Shown here: positions 27,314-36,319 of the stretch, one piece after another | Layout: each line of letters opens with the position of its first letter | How positions within the stretch are numbered: position 1 is the first letter of the stretch | Assembly: GCF_914484835.1 (NCBI RefSeq) | Contig: NZ_CAJZAR010000045.1 | Location: forward strand, 160-64,159 | Origin: Paraburkholderia tropica | GTDB lineage: Bacteria > Pseudomonadota > Gammaproteobacteria > Burkholderiales > Burkholderiaceae | Length of the DNA stretch: 64,000 nucleotides | Direction of reading: 5' to 3' | The notes under the pieces: model-generated | What the model saw: only the letters and a program-made list of their open reading frames with translations | Told to the model about the DNA's origin: nothing | The model's database searches: none | Translations under genes and position numbers: made by a program

Positions 27314-28201
27314 TCAGGCGAGCCGCGCCGCCGCGTGCTCCGCGAGGAAATCGACGAAGCTGCGGATCTTCGGCAATGGCTGCCGGTCCTGACGATACAG
27401 CGCGTAGACCGGGCGTCCTTCGGGCGCGAACGCGTCGAGCACGCTGACGAGGCGGCCCGACGCCAGATCGTCGGCGACGAGAATGGACGGTTGCAGCAGC
27501 AGCCCCGCGCCGTGCAGCGCCGCTTCGCGCAGGCCGTGGCCGTCGTTGCAGACGAAGTCCGTCTGCTCGGGCCAGCGGCTTTCGCCGACCAGCCGCCAGC
27601 CGTTGCGGCGGTCCCAGACCGCGTGACTCAGGCAGCGATGCGCGGCGAGATCGGCGAGCGTGCGCGGCGTGCCGTGCCGCGCCAGATAGGCGGGCGCCGC
27701 GCAAATCGTCATGCGGTACTGGCCGAGCGGACGCGCGACCAGATCGAGATCGGGGTCGAGCGCGCCGATGCGCACGGCCACGTCGAAGCCCTCGTCGACG
27801 AGATCGACCACGCCGTTGCTCAGATCCAGGTCGATACGCACCTGCGGATGCGCGTTCTGATACGCGGCCGCCAGCGGCGCGACCACGCAGGCGCCCAGCG
27901 TGGTCGCCGCGCTGATGCGCAGCGTGCCGCGCGGCGCGGCGCGCAGGCTCTCCACCGACGCCTCGGCCAGCGCCAGCTGCTCCAGCACCTTGCGGCTTTC
28001 CTCGTAGAAGCGCCGGCCCGCGTCGGTGAGGCTCTGCGCGCGCGTGTTGCGCTGGAGCAGTTGCGCGCCCAGATGCGTCTCCAGCTGCCGCACGTGCTTG
28101 CCCACCATCACCGGGCTCAGGTCGAGCGCGCGCGCCGCCGCGCTGAAGCTGCCGCGGTCCACGGCGCTCACGAACACTTCGATGCTGCGTAGCCGGTCCA
28201 C
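27314..28201 (-). CDS. LysR-family transcriptional regulator
   Basis: 295 aa from a GTG with an AGGAG site 8 nt upstream. Winged helix MDRLRSIEVFVSAVDRGSFSAAARAL followed by an effector domain with RGTLRISAATTLG. It is divergent from a short-chain dehydrogenase gene; the palindrome TTCAATTGAA at 28219-28228 between them fits a LysR site. It most likely controls that gene. Confidence 0.9.
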   Translation of the reverse strand: MDRLRSIEVFVSAVDRGSFSAAARALDLSPVMVGKHVRQLETHLGAQLLQRNTRAQSLTDAGRRFYEESRKVLEQLALAEASVESLRAAPRGTLRISAATTLGACVVAPLAAAYQNAHPQVRIDLDLSNGVVDLVDEGFDVAVRIGALDPDLDLVARPLGQYRMTICAAPAYLARHGTPRTLADLAAHRCLSHAVWDRRNGWRLVGESRWPEQTDFVCNDGHGLREAALHGAGLLLQPSILVADDLASGRLVSVLDAFAPEGRPVYALYRQDRQPLPKIRSFVDFLAEHAAARLA

Positions 28202-28305
28202 GATTACTAACTCCTGGTTTCAATTGAACGAGATTATCGTCCATTTATTCTTTTGGGTGTCAGGCGGATAGTACGTGCATTCCCCTTTTCGATGGAGAGT
28301 CGCAC

Positions 28306-28905
28306 ATGAAAATCCTTCTGGTGGGTGCGGGCGGCGACGTGGGCCGCGCAATCGCGCAAACGCTCGGCGAGACGCACACGATCCTGGCCGTGGGCCGCAC
28401 GAGCGGCGAATACCGCGCCGATCTCACCGACGACGCCAGCGTGGCCGCGCTGTTCCGCGAGACCGGGCCGGTCGACGCGATTGTCTCGGCGGCCGGCCAT
28501 CTGCATTTCGGCCCGCTCGCCGAGATGAGCGCGGCGCAATTCAACGTCGGCTTGCAGGACAAGCTGCTCGGCCAGGTGCGGCTCGCGCTGATCGGCCAGC
28601 ACTATCTGAACGACGGCGGCTCGATCACGCTGACGAGCGGGATCGTCGCCGAGGAACCCATCGCGCAGGGCGTCAACGCGACCGCCGTGAACAGCGCTAT
28701 CGAAGGCTTCGTGCGCGCGGCGGCCACGGAGTTGCGCGGCAACCGGCGCATCAACGTGGTGAGCCCGACCGTGCTGACCGAGTCGTTGGAGCGCTTCGCG
28801 GGCTTCTTCCCGGGCTTCGAGAGCGTGCCCGCGCGGCGCGCGGCGCTGGCGTACCAGCGCAGCGTGGAAGGCGTGCAGACGGGGCGCGTGTTTCGCGTCT
28901 GGTGA
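28306..28905 (+). CDS. short-chain dehydrogenase-like protein lacking the catalytic Tyr
   Basis: 199 aa with a GGAG site before the ATG. The nucleotide-binding motif LLVGAGGDVGRAIA (about 4-17) and SAAGHLHFG are SDR-type, and ITLTSGI carries the usual Ser. Where SDR enzymes have YxxxK, this one reads NATAVNSAIEGF, with no Tyr or Lys. A family of such short SDR homologues exists, so it may bind NAD(P) or reduce by another residue. Regulated probably by the divergent LysR. Confidence 0.8.
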   Translation: MKILLVGAGGDVGRAIAQTLGETHTILAVGRTSGEYRADLTDDASVAALFRETGPVDAIVSAAGHLHFGPLAEMSAAQFNVGLQDKLLGQVRLALIGQHYLNDGGSITLTSGIVAEEPIAQGVNATAVNSAIEGFVRAAATELRGNRRINVVSPTVLTESLERFAGFFPGFESVPARRAALAYQRSVEGVQTGRVFRVW

Positions 28906-29045
28906 GCGGCCCGCGCGGCGGCGGGTGCGCGGCACGGCCCGCCGTATCCTGATGCGCTGTCGGAAAATTCGGATTTCGCCGATGGATAGTGAGATGGCGC
29001 ATGCCTAAGCTGGGGGCAGGTCAAACGTCCAGTCCCCGCCCCGCC

Positions 29046-30791
29046 ATGAATACGCCCTCGCCCGACACTTCCGGCACGCCCGACACCGCCGCGCCCCTCG
29101 ATCCCCGCGCGCTCCACGCCGCCGGACGCCATGCCGAAGCGCTCGCGGCGCTCGACGCGCTGCTCCAGCACGACCCGGCCAACCTCGCCGCGCTGCATCT
29201 GGCGGCGCGCTGCCTGCACGCGCTGGACAACGCGAAGACCGCAAACGACGCGAACACGGCGACCGACGGCACCTCGCCCGAACTGGCCAACGCGCTGCTC
29301 CCTCTCGGCAATCGTTTCTACGCGCGCAAGCAGCTTGCGCAGGCGGAGCACGCGTGGCGCGCGGCGCTCGCGATCGAGCCCGACTGGCCTTCGGCGCTCG
29401 GCAATCTGGGGCTCGTCCTGCGCGACCTGGGCCGCATGGCCGAAGCCGAAGCCGCGCTGCGCCGCGCGCTCGAACTCGCCCCCAATCACGCAGGATCCCG
29501 AAGTAATCTCGCGCTGCTGCTCTGGGGCACGCAGCGTCTGGACGAAGCGCACGCCGAATATCGCCGCATCCTCGCGCACGACGCCGACAATCACTACGCG
29601 CTCAACAATCTCGGCCTGCTGCTGCTCGACCTGAACCGCCAGCCCGAGGCCGAAGCCGCGTTCCGCCACGCGCTCGCGGTCGAGCCGAACGTGCCCGAGG
29701 CGCACAACAATCTCGGCAACGCGCTCAATCAGCAGGCGCGCACCGACGAAGCCATCGACGCCTATCGTCAGGCGCTCGCGCTGCGGCCCGATTACACGGT
29801 CGCCAAGGGCAATCTCGCGATGCTGCTGCTGCGCAACGGCCAGTACGCCGACGCCTGGCCGCTCTACGAGGCGCGTCACGACGAAGCCGTCGGACCGAGC
29901 GCCGTGAAGCTGCCGCCCTTGCCCTGGCCGCACTGGAGCGGCGAGCCGCTCGACGGTAAATCGATCATCGTCTGGCCCGAGCAAGGCTATGGCGACGACC
30001 TGCAATTCTGCCGCTATGTCACGCTGCTGAAGGCGCGCGGCGCGGCGCGCGTGAGCGTCGCGTGCGGACCCGCGCTCGGGCGGCTGTTCGAAAGCCTGGA
30101 GAACGTGGACGCGGTCTACCCGCTCGACGGACAAGGCACGATTGCGCGTCACGATTACTGGTGTTTCATGATGAGCTTGCCGCTGCGCTTCGGCACCACG
30201 GTCGAAACGATTCCCGCGCCCATGCCCTATCTGCGCGCGAATGCGGCGCTCGCGCAAACGTGGCGCGCGCGGCTGGACGCCGAGTGCCATCATGCTGGCC
30301 CGAAAGCGGGCTTCAAGGTCGGACTCGTGTGGGCGGGCGCGCCGCGTCCGCAGGACCTGCGCTCCAACGCGATCGACCAGCGCCGCTCGACACGTGCGTG
30401 CGACTGGCTGCCGATCCTGCGCGTGCCCGGCGTGCGCTTCGTGAGTCTGCAAAAGGGGGAAACGACGCAGCCGCAGATCCTCGAACTGCCGCCAGAACTG
30501 CGTCCGCTCGATCCGATGGACGAGGTGCACGATTTCGCCGATACGGCCGCCATCGTCGACACGCTCGACCTCGTGATCACCGTCGATACGTCGATGGCGC
30601 ACCTCGCGGGCGCGCTCGGCAAGCCGGTGTGGATTCTGTCGCGCTACGACGCCTGCTGGCGCTGGCTGCGCGAGCGCGACGACTCGCCGTGGTATCCGCG
30701 CGCGCGGCTGTTTCAGCAACGCGCGCCTGGCGAATGGAGTGAGGTGATCGAGCGCGTCGCGCGCGCGCTCGAGGCGTTACGGAAGGAATAA
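29046..30791 (+). CDS. TPR protein with C-terminal glycosyltransferase-like domain
   Basis: 581 aa from the ATG at 29046. Residues about 20-290 form seven or so tetratricopeptide repeats (ALGNLGLVLRDLGRMAEAEA, ALNNLGLLLLDLNRQPEAEA, AHNNLGNALNQQARTDEAID). The C-terminal half has IIVWPEQGYGDDLQFCRYV, VGLVWAG and DLVITVDTSMAHLAGALGKP, features of GT-B enzymes related to heptosyltransferases and O-GlcNAc transferase-like proteins. It may glycosylate proteins or surface polymers. It stands alone and is convergent with the SulP gene. Confidence 0.8.
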   Translation: MNTPSPDTSGTPDTAAPLDPRALHAAGRHAEALAALDALLQHDPANLAALHLAARCLHALDNAKTANDANTATDGTSPELANALLPLGNRFYARKQLAQAEHAWRAALAIEPDWPSALGNLGLVLRDLGRMAEAEAALRRALELAPNHAGSRSNLALLLWGTQRLDEAHAEYRRILAHDADNHYALNNLGLLLLDLNRQPEAEAAFRHALAVEPNVPEAHNNLGNALNQQARTDEAIDAYRQALALRPDYTVAKGNLAMLLLRNGQYADAWPLYEARHDEAVGPSAVKLPPLPWPHWSGEPLDGKSIIVWPEQGYGDDLQFCRYVTLLKARGAARVSVACGPALGRLFESLENVDAVYPLDGQGTIARHDYWCFMMSLPLRFGTTVETIPAPMPYLRANAALAQTWRARLDAECHHAGPKAGFKVGLVWAGAPRPQDLRSNAIDQRRSTRACDWLPILRVPGVRFVSLQKGETTQPQILELPPELRPLDPMDEVHDFADTAAIVDTLDLVITVDTSMAHLAGALGKPVWILSRYDACWRWLRERDDSPWYPRARLFQQRAPGEWSEVIERVARALEALRKE

Positions 30792-30861
30792 GTGCGACGA
30801 ACGCGGTGAACGCACGAGGCGCGGCGCGATGGCCGCGCTTCAAAACCGCTTCATACGCCCA

Positions 30862-32382
30862 TCAAGACGCGCGTTCCGCCGCCAGCCGCACGTCGGCGTC
30901 GGCGCGCGCGAGCAGGCCGCTGCATCGCGGCGAGAGATGCGCAAAGCTCAGATGCTTGCCCGCGCGCTCGTAGCGCGCCTGCACCGCTTCGAGCGCGGCG
31001 ATCGCCGAGTGATCGGCCACATGCAGATGCGCGCAGTCGAGGCGCACCTGCGCCGGATCGCGAGCCGGATCGAACAGCGTCTGGAACTGCGCCGCCGAAG
31101 CGAAGAACAGCGTGCCGCGCAGCGTGTAGACGCGCTCGCCCGACGGCTCGTCGCGCATCTCGCAGCGGAATTCGCGCGCGTGCTGCCACGCGAAGTTCAG
31201 CGAGGCGATCACGATCCCGCACATCACGGCCGTCGCCAGATCGGTGCAGACGGTGATCACGGTCACCGCGACGATCACCACGGCGTCGTTGCGCGGCACC
31301 TTGTGCAGCACGCGCAGCGAGCCCCACGCGAAGGTCTGCCCCGCCACGATGAACATCACGCCCACCAGCGCGGCGAGCGGAATGCGCTCGATCAGCGGCG
31401 ACAGAAACAGGATAAACAGCAGGATCATCACGCCGCTCGTCACGCCGGAGAGGCGGCGGCGTCCGCCCGAGCCGAGGTTGATCACGGTCTGGCCGATCAT
31501 CGCGCAGCCGCCCATCGCGCCGAACATCCCGGCCACCACATTGGCCGCGCCCAGCGCCACGCATTCGCGGTTGGGCTGGCCGCGCGAGGCGGTCACGTCG
31601 TCGGTGAGGTTGAGCGTGAGCAGCGTCTCCAGCAGGCCGACGAGCGACATCAGCACCGCATAGGGCAGCACGATGCGCAGCGTCTCCAGGTTCAGCGGCA
31701 CGCCCGGAATCGCGAACGCGGGCAGGCCGCCCGCGATGTGCGCCATGTCGCCGAGCGTGCGCGCGGGCAGATGCAGCAGCGCCGCCGCCGCGCCCACGCC
31801 AACAATGGCCACCAGCGCGGGCGGCACGGCCTTCGTCAGGCGCGGCGTGACGAACACGATCGCCATCGTCAGCGCCACGAGGCCGCACATCAGCCAGAGC
31901 GCCTGGCCGTGCATCCATTCCATGCCGTGCGCGCCGGGCGTCTTGAAGTGCTCGAACTGCGCGCGCGCGATGATGATCGCGAGGCCGTTCACGAAACCGA
32001 GCATGACCGGATGCGGCACCATGCGGATCAGCTTGCCGAGCTTGAGCGCGCCGAACAGCATCATCAGCAGGCCGCCGAGCACGACCGTCGCGAACAGATA
32101 CTGCGGGCCGTGCTGCACCACCAGCGCGACGATCACCACGGCCATCGAGCCCGCCGCGCCGCTGATCATGCCGGGGCGGCCGCCGAACAGCGCCGTGATC
32201 GTGCAGATGAAGAAGGCGCCATAGAGCCCCATCAGCGGATTCAGGTGCGCGACCAGCGCGAACGCGATGCACTCGGGCACCAGCGCGAACGAGGACGTGA
32301 TGCCGGCGAGCAATTCGCTGCGCAGCGCGGAGAACGAAAACGGCGCCGAAGCACGGCTCGGAGCGGAACGGGCGGATTCCAT
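30862..32382 (-). CDS. SulP-family inorganic anion transporter with STAS domain
   Basis: 506 aa if started at the ATG at 32382 (an upstream ATG at 32499 would add 39 residues, hydrophobic and without a ribosome site). The SulP core has LLAGITSSFALVPECIAFAL, NPLMGLYGAFFICTITALFG and FGAMGGCAMIGQTVINLGSG over about 10-12 helices. A short STAS domain (about 405-506) ends the protein. It likely moves sulfate, bicarbonate or another anion; the substrate is not readable. Confidence 0.88.
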   Translation of the reverse strand: MESARSAPSRASAPFSFSALRSELLAGITSSFALVPECIAFALVAHLNPLMGLYGAFFICTITALFGGRPGMISGAAGSMAVVIVALVVQHGPQYLFATVVLGGLLMMLFGALKLGKLIRMVPHPVMLGFVNGLAIIIARAQFEHFKTPGAHGMEWMHGQALWLMCGLVALTMAIVFVTPRLTKAVPPALVAIVGVGAAAALLHLPARTLGDMAHIAGGLPAFAIPGVPLNLETLRIVLPYAVLMSLVGLLETLLTLNLTDDVTASRGQPNRECVALGAANVVAGMFGAMGGCAMIGQTVINLGSGGRRRLSGVTSGVMILLFILFLSPLIERIPLAALVGVMFIVAGQTFAWGSLRVLHKVPRNDAVVIVAVTVITVCTDLATAVMCGIVIASLNFAWQHAREFRCEMRDEPSGERVYTLRGTLFFASAAQFQTLFDPARDPAQVRLDCAHLHVADHSAIAALEAVQARYERAGKHLSFAHLSPRCSGLLARADADVRLAAERAS

Positions 32383-32795
32383 GGAGCGGACGATAGAGCG
32401 GAAAAAAGCGGGAAAGAGGCTGAAAAACAGGCTGAAAATCGGCCGACAGGCGACAGACAAGCGCACGATGAGGCGCGTGGCAAGCCAATCAGGATGCACT
32501 TGAACGGTGCATCGACACGCTGATGCGCGAAGTCGGGAACGGCGCGGCGCGCAGTGAAACAGCCGTGGACCGGCAGGCGCGGTGCTGCCGCCGGACGAAA
32601 GGGCGCATGCTATCAGAATCGGCGCTCGCGCGCAGGCGGCCCGGGCGACGAGCGCCGCCTCGCGGCCACCTTGGAATCGCCAAAGTGGTTACTTCAGATA
32701 GCCGAAAACTGGCTATTTCGCATAGCCGCCTCGACGCCTACGATGACTTCCATCGCGCCACCCTTCCCGGCGCGGCCCACCTCGAAGGAACGATC
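32383..32795. other. intergenic region between SulP and AhpD-like genes
   Basis: No gene is supported. Near 32697-32730 ATAGCC and GGCTAT flank a short loop and ATAGCC recurs just after, so this part may hold the promoter and an operator of the AhpD-like/cupin pair. The remainder shows nothing clear. Confidence 0.4.
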
Positions 32796-33233
32796 ATGCA
32801 ACAGCGTCTCGACTTTTACCGCGCCAACCCGAACGCCATCAAGGCCCTGCTCGGGCTCGAAGAACGCATTGAAAAGAGCGGCATCGAAAAGCCGCTCGCC
32901 GAACTCGTGCGCCTGCGCGCCTCGCAGATCAACGGCTGCGCCTACTGCGTCGACATGCACGTGAGCGACGCGCGCAAGGGCGGCGAAACCGAACGCCGTC
33001 TGGCGACCGTCGTGGTGTGGCGCGAGACGCCCTTCTTCACCGAACGCGAACGCGCCGCGCTCGAATGGACCGAGGCGCTCACGCTGGTCTCGCACGAGCA
33101 CGTGCCCGACGCGGTCTGGGAAGCCGTCAAGCCGCATTTCAGCGACGCCGAGATCGTCGACCTGACCCTGCTGATCAACGCGATCAACAGCTGGAACCGT
33201 CTCGCGATTGCTTTCCGCAAGCTGCCCGCGTGA
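32796..33233 (+). CDS. AhpD-like carboxymuconolactone decarboxylase family protein
   Basis: 145 aa from the ATG at 32796 with a GAAGGAA site. Cys48 and Cys51 in NGCAYC and His55 (VDMH) are the redox-active CxxC and relay His of AhpD-type alkylhydroperoxidases. It should reduce peroxides or act in related thiol chemistry. The cupin gene follows after 8 nt, so they form an operon. Confidence 0.9.
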   Translation: MQQRLDFYRANPNAIKALLGLEERIEKSGIEKPLAELVRLRASQINGCAYCVDMHVSDARKGGETERRLATVVVWRETPFFTERERAALEWTEALTLVSHEHVPDAVWEAVKPHFSDAEIVDLTLLINAINSWNRLAIAFRKLPA

Positions 33234-33241
33234 GGTCCGCC

Positions 33242-33661
33242 ATGAAGACGATTTCCCGATCCGCGCTTGCAACGATTGCATCGCTGGCCCTGCTCGCACC
33301 GATGAGCGCGGCTCAGGCCCACGACGCCGCGAGCGAAACCATCGCGCCCGTCATGAAGCAGGCGCTTCCCGAAGCGCCCGGCAAGAACGTGCTGATCGCC
33401 ACCGTCACGTTCGCGCCGGGGCAGGTATCGGCGCCGCACATGCACAAGGGTTCGGTGTTCGCCTACGTCACGCAGGGCCATATCGAATCGCAGGTCGAAG
33501 GCTCGCCCGCGCGCACCTATGGGCCCGGCGAGGCGTGGTACGAGCCGCCCGGCTCGCATCACATCCTCGCGCGCAACGCCAGCGCGACGGAACCGGCGCA
33601 GATCCTCGTGTTCGCCGTTGCGGGCGAACACGATCCGATCAAGCAGCCGATTCCGCACTGA
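33242..33661 (+). CDS. secreted cupin-domain protein
   Basis: 139 aa with a signal peptide (about 1-27, ending AQAHA). The cupin barrel has APHMHKGSVFAYVTQGHIES (metal-binding His pair and Glu-position region) and PPGSHH further on. It is periplasmic, paired with the AhpD-like protein, and may bind a metal or an oxidised small molecule. No enzyme activity can be named. Confidence 0.88.
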   Translation: MKTISRSALATIASLALLAPMSAAQAHDAASETIAPVMKQALPEAPGKNVLIATVTFAPGQVSAPHMHKGSVFAYVTQGHIESQVEGSPARTYGPGEAWYEPPGSHHILARNASATEPAQILVFAVAGEHDPIKQPIPH

Positions 33662-33692
33662 GCGCGGTCGGCATCATGCCGGCGTTCGCGCC

Positions 33693-35609
33693 TCAGTTCG
33701 GCACGTAGCCCGTCGGCAACGTCGAATTGGCCTTGGCGACCGTCGCGTTGTTCGACACCACGTAGACCGGCGACTCCGTGAGGTTCAGCGTGACGGTGCC
33801 GTTGCTGTAGGCCACCGTCGACGGATTGCCCATCATGTCGAGCACCGTGACCGTGCCGCTCGTGCCGGGCGCGTCCACCGCGAGGCTGTACGCCGTGCTG
33901 TACGTCGAGCTATAGCCCGCGCTGGCGTTCCACACGTCGTTGTTGTGGGTCCAGAGCGCCGTGACCACCGCGCCGTTGTTCAACTGCTGGAACGCGTAGG
34001 CATAGACGCCGGACGGCACGCCGTTGACGGGACCGAGCGTGTTGGTGCCGTCGAGAATGCGCGTCATCGCCGCCACGGCCATCGCCGCCGGTTTCGGGCT
34101 GATATTGGTCGCGCCGTACTGGCCCTGCGCATCGGCGAGATCGAAGAACGTGCCGTAGCCCACGAGGCCCGGGAAGTCCGCGCCGTAGAACACCCACGTC
34201 TGGTCCGCGCCCTCGCCGAGCACGATCAGATGCGCGCGCGCGGCCACCGCGCCCTGCGCGTACAGCACATTGGCCGTCGGATAGTTCGCGCCATACGACG
34301 AGCCGTTGTCGTAGCTGATGCCCACTTCGGTCTGGAACAGCTTCATGCCGGGCTTGTAGTCGGCGGCCATTTCGCTGCGCAGCGCGCGCATCTGGCCGAT
34401 CAGCGAACTCGACGCCGTCGACGGATCGGTTGCCTGACGCTCGGGCGGATACGACGGCGAGGTGCCGTTGATGTCGTAATAGCCGTGCGTGGTCACGCCG
34501 TCGAGATACTGCGCGAAACCGAGCGAGGCGAGCGTGCGCAACTGGTCGGCGGTACCCGAGGGCGCGGTGTCGGCCGGGCCCATCAACACGGCGTGCGGAT
34601 CGGTCGAATGCAAGCCTTGATAGACGGTCTGATAAAGCTGCACGAACTGCGCGTTCGTGCCCGCCCATTGCGCGTCCGGCTCCCACGTCAGCTGATAGTA
34701 GTTCGCCGACTGGTTCGGGAAATACGTAGTCCGAATCAGATTCGACTCGGTGCCGACGCGGCTCATGTAATCCTGGTAGTACGCGAGATCGGTGGGCGGC
34801 AGCGTTTCGTCCTCGAAGGCGTTCGTCGGGCTGGCCCAGGCCGGAATGCCGTCGAGACGGATCAGCCGCATCACGTTGCCCGAAGTGAAGAACGGATCGA
34901 GATTATTGGCGTTCGGATTGAAGGTGTTGCGCGCGGTCGGCTCCATGTTGTAGAGCTCGCGATGATCGAGCTGCCACGAGATGCCGAGCGCCGACAAGAC
35001 CGCGCCGTTGCCGTCCTCGCCTTGCATGCCGAAGCGATGCAGGTCCTGGCGCGCATACGTCACCGCCGGAATCACGCTGCCCAGATTCGGCAGCACGCCG
35101 AAGGTCGCATTGCCGGCCGGACGCGTGCCCGCCGAAGGAATCTGGCCGCCCGCGTTGGCGAGCGACGCCGAGATCGCGAAGTAACCCGCGAGCGTCGACG
35201 AGCAGTTCACCGTGGTGGTCACCGCGCCCGCCGTGACGGGCGTGCTGCCGCTGGCCGCCACGTTGCCGAGCTGGTCGGCGATCGACCAGTTCAGCGTGTC
35301 GGGCGACGCCGCGTTGGTCACGATCGCCACCGGGAACGTCGCGCCCGAAGCGAAGATGCGGCCGCTTTGCGCGCTCGGCGTATCGGCGGAAACGAGCGTG
35401 CCGCTCGCCGTCGCGCTCGACGTCGACGGTGCGCCGCAAGTCATCGTGCCCTTCGTCACGGCCGCGGCGCTGGTGCCGCCGCCGCTCGCCGCATTGGACG
35501 TGTTCGAGCCCGCGTTTTGCGTGCCGCTCGCGGCATCCGAACCGGATCCCCCTCCCCCGCAGGCTGCCAGCAGCAGCGATGAGGAGAGCAAAATAAGCAT
35601 GTGCTTCAT
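33693..35609 (-). CDS. lipoprotein with clan GH-A glycosidase-like fold
   Basis: 638 aa from the ATG at 35609. MKHMLILLSSSLLLAAC is a lipoprotein signal with the lipid Cys at residue 17. A Gly/Ser/Ala-rich linker (about 18-50) and an N-terminal beta domain precede a TIM-barrel-like part. Glu310 in LTWEPD and Glu428 in FQTEVG lie where clan GH-A enzymes have acid/base and nucleophile, as in GH39-like exopolysaccharide hydrolases. A small beta domain ends the protein (VTLNLTESPVYVVSN). It probably cuts a polysaccharide at the outer membrane; family assignment is inferred from motifs only. Confidence 0.65.
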   Translation of the reverse strand: MKHMLILLSSSLLLAACGGGGSGSDAASGTQNAGSNTSNAASGGGTSAAAVTKGTMTCGAPSTSSATASGTLVSADTPSAQSGRIFASGATFPVAIVTNAASPDTLNWSIADQLGNVAASGSTPVTAGAVTTTVNCSSTLAGYFAISASLANAGGQIPSAGTRPAGNATFGVLPNLGSVIPAVTYARQDLHRFGMQGEDGNGAVLSALGISWQLDHRELYNMEPTARNTFNPNANNLDPFFTSGNVMRLIRLDGIPAWASPTNAFEDETLPPTDLAYYQDYMSRVGTESNLIRTTYFPNQSANYYQLTWEPDAQWAGTNAQFVQLYQTVYQGLHSTDPHAVLMGPADTAPSGTADQLRTLASLGFAQYLDGVTTHGYYDINGTSPSYPPERQATDPSTASSSLIGQMRALRSEMAADYKPGMKLFQTEVGISYDNGSSYGANYPTANVLYAQGAVAARAHLIVLGEGADQTWVFYGADFPGLVGYGTFFDLADAQGQYGATNISPKPAAMAVAAMTRILDGTNTLGPVNGVPSGVYAYAFQQLNNGAVVTALWTHNNDVWNASAGYSSTYSTAYSLAVDAPGTSGTVTVLDMMGNPSTVAYSNGTVTLNLTESPVYVVSNNATVAKANSTLPTGYVPN

Positions 35610-36319
35610 CGTTTGAAAAAGGCAAAGCGACGCCCAACCGGCAGCGGCGCTCGCGCGCCCGGCTGCAGGCCGAAGGTCGGGTATGAGAGGACGGCGGACG
35701 CCGCGCATCGGTCGAATGCGCGCATCGTCCGTCACTACGAGGGCGCGTCGAGCGCGCCCGGTCGAACCGGCGTAACTGTCCTTTTCGCCTGGGCGCGGGC
35801 GCACCGTGAGCGCGCCGTTGCGGCGATTGCGTCGTCGGGACTTGCGGCCTTGCGCGGGTTCCCAAGAGGGTCGGGAGACGTGCGCCTTCGGTGAGCCGAA
35901 GCGGGCAAAATCACTGCTTAAAATCAGATCATTCGCGGCGGCAGATCTTACTTGGCATTTCTCCTGATATATACCAATTCGACGTAAGAAAGTGTTACAA
36001 AAGGCAATGCGAGACTGAATTGCCGATAATTAAATTCATTACCGTCGAGATCGCGCACATATCGGGGAATTTTTTCTCAGGCGCATGCCGCGATGCAGCG
36101 CGATAGACGCGGATGCGGACTACTTGAAGCCAATAACGGCGGACTTGAGGGGAACTTGAGAGGGACGGGGAAATTATGTTTGATAGATACCGGCCCCGTT
36201 TTTATCTGGCTTGTTATTTTAATTACGGGCCGGGTTCATTTTTCTTCGATATTATTTACTCGATTTTCGTCAGATGAATAAATCGTCTGACGAAAATGCC
36301 ATTAAAATCCCGCTTGCGA
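35610..36319. other. 710-base intergenic region, AT-rich in its second half
   Basis: No gene is supported. 35610-35890 is GC-rich; from about 35905 to 36300 the DNA is clearly richer in A and T than anything else nearby. Twelve-base arms ATTTTCGTCAGA (36263-36274) and TCTGACGAAAAT (36286-36297) form a hairpin just after the sfnG stop; without a clear T-run it may be a weak terminator or processing site. Short open frames here lack ribosome sites and recognisable sequence. Confidence 0.6.

Noticed and set aside
35891..36281. Two short open frames (71 and 62 codons) in the AT-rich gap
   Set aside because: No ribosome sites, overlap each other, and no recognisable sequence; treated as chance frames.
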